DNA of 29,529 bases from Plakobranchus ocellatus (Eukaryota > Mollusca > Gastropoda > Plakobranchidae). A model generated the notes under the pieces. That model was not told the DNA's origin. It searched no databases and saw nothing but the letters and a program-made list of their open reading frames with translations. Shown here in pieces: positions 1 through 11,300 of the stretch (its first letter is position 1; each line of letters starts with the position of its first letter). A program made the translations under genes and the position numbers. The DNA is taken from assembly GCA_019648995.1 (NCBI GenBank), contig BLXT01006878.1, positions 1,848,126-1,877,654 on the forward strand, written 5' to 3'.

Positions 1-7
1 CCCCCCC

Positions 8-38
<31 letters not shown>

Positions 39-80
39 TCTCTCTCTCTCTCTCTCTCTCGTCTCTCTTTCTCTCTCGCA
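1..80. repeat. CT/CA microsatellite at the window start
   Basis: A poly-C run is followed by (CT)n, (CA)n and again (CT)n, ending in an imperfect TCTCT tract. This is simple-sequence DNA. The apparent minus-strand reading frame across it (RERERE, VCVCV) is an artefact of the repeat. Confidence 0.95.
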
Positions 81-2272
81 TTTTTTTAAAATCCGATTTT
101 TTAATGTTTTTCTTTTTTTTTCTATGGAAAATGGATTGCAGATAAACAAAATCGCGACATACAATATACTTTGAAGCATATTTGGGATATGCAATTGCTT
201 ATTACAATAGCTTAACAATATAAGGAAAATCATCCAGTCCTGTAAATCAAAAGTGCAACAATAGCAAAAACATTTAATAGCAACAAAGAATGAGGTTTCT
301 GAAAAGAGAAATTTGTGGTTTTTAATACTGATTTTGTGCCGTTTATGAAAGCAATATAAATCGTATTTTTTATGAGATAGTGATCAGTGAGGCCAATTTT
401 GGAAGGACACAAAATGGGAAAGAAAGGTACAGCTCTTGGGACATTTAAATATTTTGTACGTTTACAGAGCAAATATAGGCAAAAACGGTGGGTGGAGGGG
501 GGAGAGAGTTCAAAGAGTAAGGCAGCGCGAGATAAAAAATGATCTTTTGTACAGGTCGTGTAGAGAAAGTGAGAAACAATCTGGATCGCCTATGCTCGAC
601 AATCTCGTGCGCGAAAGACAACGTTCGATATTATTACTGGGTATCGATAAATGTGTTTTTTACTTGATCCATTTATCGCTTCCGGTAACTCGCCGACAGT
701 TACAAAAAATTGCCTTTGGAAAGAGAAGAGTCATCTCTAAATAGCCATTTTAATCAATTTAATTTGCCAAAGATAACTATTTTTTTTATTATGTAACAAA
801 ATTCTCACCTGATTCATATTTGTTTTGGAAAAGAGGGTATTCATTTTTTTAACACTTACAAAAAATGAAGGGTTCTCCAAGCATCATACTGTCAGATAAA
901 TTTATAAATGTATTCACTGTTCTCGTTTTTGAGAAAATGGTTGATTACATGCAACACTTTCAAATACTGGCATAGATTTATCTTCTTTTCCTTTTGTTTT
1001 CTTTTTCCATCATGATTTGAGTCGCGAGTTTCACAATCGTCGGCAGTCCTTACTGCTATAGAATAAGTGAATGCAGAATGTAGGATCAACAATCGAAAAT
1101 GAAAAATTAGTTGACGAAGAACCATTTAATGCGGTATTACCGTAGAATCAAGATCTAGGTACTAACTACTATTGCAGTTTTATCTATAAATGACAGCACC
1201 AGAGAACGTTTTTATGGAATGAAATCAAAAGCTTTTTTTGGGGGGATAACTTTCGAACATGGACACTAAGTTGATCAGATCCAACGACAACAATTTTCGA
1301 AATAAAATGCCAATGTTCCCAAGAAATTGTGTTTTATTTTCATTTATTAAATGTTTAGCCTCTAACTGTAGATATTTACTGTGATACGACAAGTTGGCCA
1401 GCAGTCTAACCTTCATCAAATTCAATTTTCTTATGTACCCATTCAGAAGTCTAACCAAGATTAAAGACAGAAAGAGGGCAAATTTAGTCAATTGTAGACA
1501 AAAATTTTCTAATTCACCAAAAGTTGTTTACGATTACATTAAGCTATCAAAATAATTTCCTGTAAAAGCAAAGATATTTTTTAATTTTTTGAAAGGAAAA
1601 TAGTGAACGCTCAATACCTTTAGATCATAATGACAGCTAATTTTTAGTTGCTCAGCTTTAATTTAGCAAAAGCTTTTGAAATGTAAGGCAAGTGATGGAA
1701 AGAAAATGTGCTTTTTTTCACTAGAATCAATGGTTGTACTGCCTATGATTTAGTTACAAAACAGTCTAGCACTCACAGTTTCTCTTTTTATGTGTGCATA
1801 TTAAAAAAAATCATGTTTTTTTCATGCTAAATGCATGCAAAATTTATTTGAAATGTTGCAAGCTACTATAGCTAGTTGTATTTTTTAAGATAATGATGAT
1901 AGGTAGGCCTAACTCATCATTGTCAGTGGGATATTTTCAAAAGATTTTGTGCATGTTTAGCAAGGAGATGCAGATGTTTAGTGCAATATTACCCTCAGTG
2001 TAATAAAGCTGCTGTTCATGTATTAAAAATGCACTTGGGGGCATCTGCATTCAGTTGATAAAAAAATTAAGGAGCTGTGAAATGAGAATAAGTTTTTATG
2101 GTGTCACTTTCAACGTGCACAGGGTATTTGCTTCCAATATTGATACATTTTTTTTTTCGTTTGGTTTTGCTCTTTTTTTGTGTGCTAAAATTGAAGAACT
2201 GGTTGATGCCGATATAAGATAGACTATTTCCTCTGAGGTAAACTTTTACTAAGACTAAATTTTTAAATAACT
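81..2272. other. upstream flank of WDR6, no gene supported
   Basis: About 2.2 kb of mostly AT-rich DNA. Short open frames exist (for example 436-744 plus and 1225-1491 minus), but none has a recognisable domain or plausible splice partner. Bases 480-710 are richer in G, C and CpG than the surroundings. A segment near 1917-1955 resembles one at 5388-5425, which suggests a dispersed repeat. The WDR6 promoter and 5' UTR must lie in the right part of this stretch. I see no convincing TATA box, and the transcription start cannot be placed. Confidence 0.6.
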
Positions 2273-2360
2273 ATGGCAAAAAGCAGTGTGGCAATTTTAT
2301 CACGGTGTCTTGTTGGTCCAGTCACAGCTCTTGCTATTTGTAAAGGAAAAGTTATTAGTG
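2273..2360 (+). CDS. WDR6: WDR6 exon 1 (start codon)
   Basis: Encodes residues 1-30, beginning MAKSSVAIL. LVGPVTAL matches the N-terminal first blade of WDR6. The donor GTAAGT leaves phase 1. Intron 1 (2361-2819) is AT-rich and holds nothing recognisable. A 5' UTR exon further upstream is possible but not visible. Confidence 0.85.
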
Positions 2361-5300
2361 GTAAGTAAAAAGATCTAGATGCGTTTTAAAGCTGCTTTAA
2401 AGACATGTCTTTATCTATAACCTTTCTCTCACATTATTTTCTCCTTACTTTATCTCTTTTCTTCTTCTTATATGTAGGCCTATACATTGACATTTCTTGA
2501 TAAGCAAAAATTTAGCCTTTCAAAAAATTAATACTGTTACAACCAACCTTATTTTTGGAGAGCAATATAGAATTATTTGCTGATGGTGTCTAAAGGAAAA
2601 TGATTTCATTTTCATATCAAGATGGCCCTCATCATTTGCAATAACACTTAAGGTCATGGCAGTTTTTTTTTTACATCACTCCCAATAAATTTTAATTTGA
2701 AAATGACAACAAGAAGAAATTTTAGTTTAAACTAAAAAAGTTTTGAGAGATATAATGACTCTTTTTGTTTAGCAATTTATAATCATTATTTATTGATTCG
2801 CAAAATACTACTCTTTTAGGTTGTGGAAATGAACTCTCTGTCTTTGACTTTTCATCGAATAAACTAGAAGCTAGAGGCTGTGTCTTTAATGGAGCTTCCA
2901 TTCATGGCTTTCAAGAAGGTATATATATATTAATATTGGCCATTATTTTTGTTATTATACTTGAATTTTTTTCTACTTGCTTGATTTATCTATTTAGCTA
3001 TTAAAACTTTTTTTGGGGATGACATGTAATGGTTTCCCTGAAATCTGTAAGAATGTCCTGTCACGTGCTTAAACCTGCCGTCAACATGGAGCTTATTGAG
3101 GGCTAAAAAAACCTGTTGATCACCAAATATTGAACAGTCTAAATATCACACAAATAATGCTTAATATTAATGTGATAGCTTTTTGTTTACAATTGGAAAA
3201 GTGTAATTTGTACCTAAAACATCCAAAACCTTTATGCATCTCCTATATGTGATATAAAGATTTTTTTAATCATATAAAAGTAATCTATATATGTTTTCCA
3301 AAATTGTCTGTGTGCATTTAATGTATCCTACAGTGATTCGTTTGCATTTTTATCTTTGTATTTTCAAGCAAACATGTAAACAATTGGTACAGTATTTATT
3401 TCTTTTACATCTTTACACACTATATAGGTCCTTCACACAGGGATGACATTTTGCTGTGTGTTTTTGGAGCAAAACAAGTCTGTGTTATTTCAGTAGAGCT
3501 GTCACACCAAAGTTTTGTAAAGAAGTTGACATTTAAGTCCCAAATTCTAGAAACAAATGACTGGATATGGGATGCTCACTGGATTCTAGATGAGGTAAAA
3601 GAAGTGCTATCATCAAATTGATGTTATAAAGCCAGTCTATATGATAGTTGCGAGACCAATATTAAATTGGTGAAATACGTTGCAAATAACACTTTTGAGA
3701 ACCCATAAAATTGTATTTCGTTTTATAAGGGCTTATAAAAAAGAAAAATGTCTATGTTTACACGGAAGCAAGATGTCCATGTCATATATATATATATATA
3801 TAAATATATAAATTTCATCAACACTAAGATCATAGAAGTAGTTTAAGATTTTGTCAATTGTTCAAAATGTTCAAAATTTAACTTGCAAGTGTTTGGATTG
3901 GTCTTGAAACAAACGCTTCCTTAATTATCATCATAAAATTATAATCGATCCAAACATTTTAGAACATTAATGAAAAATAAAATTTAATTTGGTGCAATCT
4001 TTTAAGGGTAGCACAATAGTTCATCCTATCTTGGCTTACTGACAAAGACTGAAATCATGAGGACATTGTTTTTATGTGCAGTTTATAATTTTCAATTAGA
4101 TATTTTTTTTTTTTAAATGATTTCTTTTTAAATCTTCGGAATCAATTATTGTGGATGTAAATTTTCTACTCTTTATTAATATTTTTCAAAATTTTCAGGA
4201 CAGAACTAGTTGTATATCCCTGGCTCTAGCCCATAATGCTGCACTTTTATGGGACTGGAACTCAAACAAGATCAAGCAGATCAGAAAATGCAGTGAGAAA
4301 TGCATCCTGTATCCTTTCTTTTCGGAAAGACTAAAATATCATAGTCTAAATAATCAACTTTAATTTGTAATGTAACTGGAAGCTGTAATTTTCATTTATC
4401 AATTGCTCCTTTTAAAAGTCAGTATATCAAATATGGTAGTGAGGGTTGGACAATTTATAAACAAGGAAACAGAGAGAAAACTACCAGCAGTAGAGAGTGG
4501 TTTATGAGAAGAATGTTGAGGATAGAAAAAACGTCCAATTAATTGGTGCTGAAAGAGGCTAGTCTTTAGCAATCACTAGTTCAAACCAAAGAATAGAGGC
4601 AACTACACTACAGTTTTTAGGTCATATTTACCAACACAAGGGTTTAGAGCACTTAGCTATCACTAGAAAGTTTGAAAAAAAATGCAGTAGAGATAGACAG
4701 AGAATAACTTTTATTGAAAGTCTTAAGTCATGGGCACTAGGTAAAGATAGCACCAATAACTTTATGAGATGAACTGAGAAAAGGTTTGTGTGGAGGAGCA
4801 TGATTGCTTATGTCTGTTCCAGACAAGACACCTAAAGAAGAAGAATATCAGATATGCTTTACTTTTTTAAATCTTTTTTTTTTAAATGCAGATTGTGTGA
4901 TTCTTAACTTCAGATTACAATCCCTTAACCTTTGCAAGTTACAGTGCCCGTTTACTGGGTAATTTGTGGAGAAATTTGATATTTATGGCAGGAACAGTTT
5001 TTAACAAGGTTGTACTCTGGCCAGTTGGGGATGATGTAGATAAAAATGCTTACAGTGACAGGAAATATCAGGAACATGTTGATATCATGCATACATTTGA
5101 GGGTCATAAGGTATGTTTTTTGGTATTCTTTTGGGTATTTTACTGCGTTATTCAAGTCACTGCATGACATTAATCCTATTAATATCAACTGCAAGCGTAC
5201 TTTTTTTACTGAATGTTTTTTTCAATCTTTTTAGTACAAAAAAAATGCCAAAGTGTCAAGGGGAACCCCAAACGGGGTGTATCCAGCCAACCAGGCTAGG

Positions 5301-8300
5301 GAAGCCCCCCAAAATATTCTGCTTTAAGCATGCATAATTTGTACCTGCTTCCTCCTTCTTTTGACTGACAGAAAGTGGCAGTGCCCGTTGTGTCAGTGGG
5401 AGATTATTTCAAAGATTTTGTTGCCCTAGCAATTTCCTTTTTATATTTAGATTTAAAACCCAAACAAGAGATTATTTTCTATTTAGATCTAAATTACAAA
5501 CAGATTTTTAGCAAATTTTGAATGATGAGGAAGCCTAAAACTTGGGGTTGGCTAGAGACCTCTGGACCGTTAAATCCACTACCGTACTGGTCAGTTCCAA
5601 ATGGAAAAGAAAAAGGAGGCGACGCACAAAAATAATGTTATAAACGTTATAGATTACAATAAATTTTTACTACTTGTAACATTGCGTTATGATAAAAAAA
5701 ACATTGTTATTAATAGATCTATTTCAGTAGTTGTAGTCATTCTTCTTTGCTTACTCTTCTTTTAGGCTACAGTTTGCACCTAATGGCTGTTGCCTCGCCC
5801 ACAAACATGCACACTCAAATAGTATGATAATGTAGAATCTAGATTTAGATTCTAGTCCCTCTATTATAAATCTGTATATCTTTTGTATGTCTAAATTTGC
5901 TGGGTTTTAGATCTTGAATTTAGCTAGATAGAGAGGGAATAGAACTGTTTTGAAGTGCAAACTGTCATAAATGTTAGGCCTAGATGTAAATCTTTATTCT
6001 AGATCTTGATCTAGATGTCTAGGCTTATTCACAGCATCTGTTTTCTGAATAATACCCTGGCAAGACCCAAGCTTTGTCTTAACATCAGACCCAGATGTAA
6101 ATCTAGATTGTAGATATCTAGGCTAATCACCACATAAATTTTTCTGAATGATATTCTGGCGAGATTCTTCTGAATACATTCACAAGGACAGAAAATGGTA
6201 GATCCTCTAGATCTGCGAGCCAAAACAATAGTGATGAATAATTATTGATTTCTTCAAATCAAATAATGTGTTTTTGTGTGATAAAGCCAGCAGGTGTAGA
6301 TGCTAAAGTTTGAGAATGTGCAAAAACTATTGCAGACAAAATGTTACTTTGGTAAATTGTAAACGATGATTTGATTGTGCTAGATGTGGTCATTTTAATT
6401 GTTTGATTTTGTATGTTACTACATATCAGGCTTTCGCAGAAAATATTTCATCAAATTAATTCTATCAAGGTAGAATCTAATGAAAATCTCCCCAATTCAC
6501 TCAATCAAACTCACGTCTTTTCATCAACAAGTAAACGACAGCGATGCAGTGGCAAGTCTTGTTGAACAATACTGTGGCTGTCACGCGGAGTATTCATTTG
6601 AGTCTGCCTAGCCTCGTCTAGATGGACCCCATTTGGGTCTCGCTAGCCTCTTCCAAAAAATAAAGCAACCACCATTTTACTGAATAAAGCTTTTTTTTAG
6701 TTTTCAATCTAAGATGCTAGAATTTTGTTTTGCGTTACAATTTTTTTTATCTCTATTAATTTTCCCCCCGCTAATTCTGTTATTATTAAGTGTATAATCA
6801 GTATTTATATTTTTTTCTTTTTTACAGGGAGTCATATTTTCAATAGAATACCACTGTAAATTAAAAAGACTCTGCTCAGTCTCTGATGACCGCAGTATCA
6901 GAATGTGGCAGTTGAAATTCCCTGAGAGCAGCCAATTTTGGCCATCAATTGGTGACTGGAAACAAATGGAGAGTCACTTGATGTTTTCATTATATGGTCA
7001 TGTTGCGAGAGTGTGGGATGTGGTACTGATGTCAGAATCTTTTGCAAGTGTTGGAGAAGTTAGTTAGTTATTCACTCTATACAGGCAGTCTCTAAGGCAT
7101 AGGCCATCAACTTATCAACCATTTTTCCCACTTTTCTATAATGGTCACTTTTTTGGATAAAATTATAAACTATTCGGGTATTTTTTCTGCCTCAAGAAAA
7201 CCCATCTTTTTATTTTGCTCTTATTGTGTATGAAATTTTAATGCATTCCTTAGGATGCTAGGTTGGATTTCAGTTATTTGTTTCTTTGTTCCATTTTCTC
7301 CTTCAATATTAATCTTTAGTTGTTTAATGGTAGTGCTTTTTTAGCCTCAGATTTTTTGATGGAAAGGAAAATTATAGACTTCTGTGTCGTGTATTTAATA
7401 TGTACTGATATATACACAGTGATTCATTAACTATTAATTTAATTATATAAAATGAGCTGTAAATGTAAGTATTTTTTTATTTCCTTAGCTTTTTCATTTT
7501 TTCAGTATTTATAAAAATTTAAAAAATTAAATGTTATCATAAAAATGAAGTAATTGTCTTAAGCAAATATGACATCACCATCTTTTTTTTGGTATAATAT
7601 CTAGGACATCTGACTATTGTGAAGTGTGTAGCATAAATTACTGATAGCATGTTTTCTCTTCAAAATGTATTTTTTTGTTTTGTATTTTTTTTGCCATAAT
7701 TATATTTTATGGTTTGAAACTTTCAGGATGCTACATGTTTTCTTTGGGATTATAAAGGAAACATTATGCACAAGTTTAAAGGTCACAAGGTTGTACTCTT
7801 ACTATAATAGAATGTAGATATATTGATAAATACTTTTGTAAAGAAAATTTTAAATGTAGATGTAGACAAAAAATTAAATTTAAATAAATTTTGCTTAACA
7901 AACTTAGCAAATTTACATTGCAAGAATGAAAGACTAAAATGGGAAAGGCTTAAATGAACACAAAAAAAAATGTCAATCTCTCAAGGTTAAAATTTCATAA
8001 AGTAAATATGTTACCTGAAACGCTTTAACATTTGCTATTTAGGTGAAGCCACAATAGATCATATGTCATCTGCTTGGAAATGTGAAGTATAACAAAAAGA
8101 CATAATTATAAGTTTACTTTGGATCTATCCTTAATTTGATATGTATTAGAAAATTTACCTAGTATCTTTTAAAAAGCATGAATTTCATGTAATTAAAAGA
8201 AGGAAGTTTAAAATTTACATTAAAAAAAACACACACACAAAAAAAACGTCTTTCAAGTTGCATTTGACCACAATTCATGAGGGGTTTTTTTGTTGTTGTT

Positions 8301-11300
8301 TGAAGCTTTCATTTAAGATCCAATTTAGAACTGCAGTCTTTTGAATTTTCTGATTCAATTTTGGATAGCATAAATAAGTCTTACAGCTTAATTTTTTTTT
8401 TAATTTGATGTTTAAATTGATTTTGAAGGCAAAGAGATTAACAATTTTAATTTTGCAAATACTGTTAGTCCTCTAGAAAGAAATTGTGAATATCTTGATT
8501 TTTTATTTCAGGGTAAAAATATATGGAGTTTGGCAGCATCTGATGATGAAAAGTTTGTGGTCAGTAAGGCATTCCCAAATCATACATATAAAGCGTGTAT
8601 TTAATTATGACTCTTATGTTGATTCTCTCAACTCTGTTGCTGCAAAAAATATGCCTCATAACAGATGCCTTTTTTTTATTTTAAAAAATTATTTAACACA
8701 TTTTTTTTTAAGGGTCATAGACTTTTTTATCAGCTGGAAGGAGAAATAATTTTTAAAACATATTTAAAATTTTACCTTCATGAGCTCTCTTTCTCATTTT
8801 CATTTTGAACAGCCATAAATTGATAAAAATATAGAGCTATCTTTAACTGGTTTGAAATCCATGCTGCATTGCACAACTATCTACAGAGTCCTTATATCTT
8901 TTAAATTTACTGAGTTTTTTAAAAAATCTTTTGAAAAGCTGCGATAGTTGCATCTACACTTTTTGTGTAGCCATGTTTGTTTTTTATCCATTTTTTTGTT
9001 ATAGGCTTTTTATGCACTGCGGTTGAATTTTTTTGCTCCCCCCCCTAAAAAAATTACAACATTTCCTTGTAAAATCATCAACCCTTGGCACGGATTTAGT
9101 GAGCTCATGGGTTTTCTTTCCTTTTTATTTATTTTTTTTTTTTTTGTTGTAACTGAAAACATATTATCAGCTTCGAAATGTTATGCTTGTGTAATTTATA
9201 TTTTATTGTTTATCATGACTGCATTCTCATTTCCTTCTCTCTTATATACTGTTCAGTGTCTGTGGCATTTTACTTCTCAGCTTTTCAACAATAATCATGA
9301 ACATGAAAAAATAACACAAAAAAAATATCATCGTCATTCATAATCGTGATGACTGTAAATTTTTATCTTTTTTAAACACAATTTGCTTCTTGGACAGTTT
9401 GATTTGTAATATTTATTTGTCAAAAGCTGATCAATATATAACAATCTTTGGAACAGTCCATACACCTGGCTTCAGCTTAAAAATTATTGATTAAAAAAAA
9501 AAACAAAAAAACCGATTAAGTTCATAATCGTTGTCTACCATCACGTTCACCACTTTTTGTCACTTTCCATTGATTTTTTTTTTGTTGTCATCAAAAAAGT
9601 GTTTCTCCAGACCTCACTCTCCTATAAGATAAATTCCAAGCTCTGAAAATCACTGTAGCTAGAACAGTTTGGGCAAACTTTCCTCACAGACAAATTTATG
9701 CAAAAATCACCTAGTGGAAAAAAATCACCAACACAACTGTAATGACTCTCTTCTGCAGTGTCATATGTAGTCATTTTAACAACAATCACCAAGTTCTGTG
9801 AAATATTTTGTGACCATTCATAGTGAGTCAGATTTATCATATAAATTTTTTAGAACAAAGATATTTTAGTTTGTTTTTACTCCTCTTGAATCCTTTTTTC
9901 AACAATTTTCAGTTCTTATATTATTGCACAGATCAGATTATTTCAATGATTTGAAGCATGAAAATTGCAGAAAATGTTTTATTTGGATTGATCTCATGAC
10001 AAATGTGCAATTTGAAAACATTGGAGAAAAAAAAGTGAAGAGAAGTTCATGCACATGTTTTTTTTTATATATATATTTTTTTACTGAAATATATAGATCT
10101 ATATATTTTTTTACCCAAACATGATCAGGCAACAGGTGGTGGAGATGCAAGTATCAGAGTGTGGGAAGTGCAAAAATCAGATCATCTTCAAACTTCAAAA
10201 GTTCTTCCTTTACACCTCTTGGAAAATGGGGTAAGCTTATAAAAGAACATCTGTTATCACCACACCATGATTTGTTTTCAGTAAGAGGTTATGAACATAC
10301 TGGTACCCTTATTATAATTCTTAATACAAATACCAATACTAATAATTCAAGTTATAATAATATCTGCAAAAAGTACTCTGCCCAGTGCTTTAAACAACAT
10401 TCTCTTTTTTCCCTTTTTTTTTTTTACAAAATACAAAATAAAATATTTTGGGGCAATACAGTTTAGATTTTTTCTATTACAAGCCATAATTATAACAGCT
10501 CTGTAATCAAAGCAAAAGTTTTTTTGTTATGCATTCATTTTGATAACTAACAGGGCTCCAAATAATTTGAGACTTTCAAATCACAGTTTTGGGGGAAAAA
10601 ATACTCACAGAAGTTATCTTTATGTATTTTATTTTGTGCCATATATTTATAATTGGTTGCAAAAATAAATAAATGGGTATTAACATAGCCTCAGCTTGTT
10701 CAAAGCATATCGTTGGCATCAATTATTTATATTTTAATTAAGATCATTTTCTTTAAGAAATCTCATGCGTAAAAATCCTAAGAGATTTTTGAGTCTGTAC
10801 TATTCTTTTTTAATCTTAAACTTTGATTAAATTACTGTCATATGCACATTATTCAAATCTATTAAAAAATAGTATTATTTTGGCAATTTCAGAATGACTT
10901 CCCAAGAACTGTGAAACTAGTGAACTTTGACACTGTTCTTATAATGATGAACTCGGGGTAAGTTGTTACCCAAAAAAATTTTTAATATTTTTTTTTCATA
11001 TTATGATTCTCAGTTGCTCCAGCCTATAATGAGTGTTATTAATTTATCGACCCACAACAAACAGAGGTCTCATGCCCATTCTCAAACTTTCTCCCCTTCT
11101 TCAGACCCTAACCTGGCATCTTACAACTCAAAGCTTTGTATATTGCTTTGCAACCTCAACAAAAAACAAAAAAAAAAACAAACCAATAACCAAACACATT
11201 TACAGCCCAGGCTACATTATTGTGCTATCCTTTTTTGTAGGGGCTTTGATGGCACAGTGGATAGCAAATCCACCCTGAAATCAGCAGGGACCCTTCTGTC

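Larger units (their letters stand above)
5111..6827 (+). other. intron 5 of WDR6, repeat-filled
   Basis: A 1.7-kb intron without coding sequence. It holds a candidate inverted-repeat element (about 5258-6650), a run of TAGATCT/TCTAGAT motifs (5830-6220) and a diverged direct repeat of about 100 bp (5979-6080 and 6088-6180). The segment at 5388-5425 resembles 1917-1955. Confidence 0.7.

Noticed and set aside
1-233. Minus-strand frame ending RERERE/VCVCV
   Set aside because: Produced by the CT/CA microsatellite.
436-744. 102-residue plus-strand open frame upstream of WDR6
   Set aside because: No recognised domain, no splice partner and low-complexity start; kept only as a CpG-rich block.
4917-4938. 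U2-type acceptor CTTCAG at 4909-4914 for exon 5
   Set aside because: It would put exon 4 and exon 5 out of frame and lose the match to WDR6; the U12 acceptor at 4938 fits.
9622-9840. Antisense open frame in intron 8 with Cys residues
   Set aside because: No family recognised and no continuation on either side; likely chance or an old repeat.
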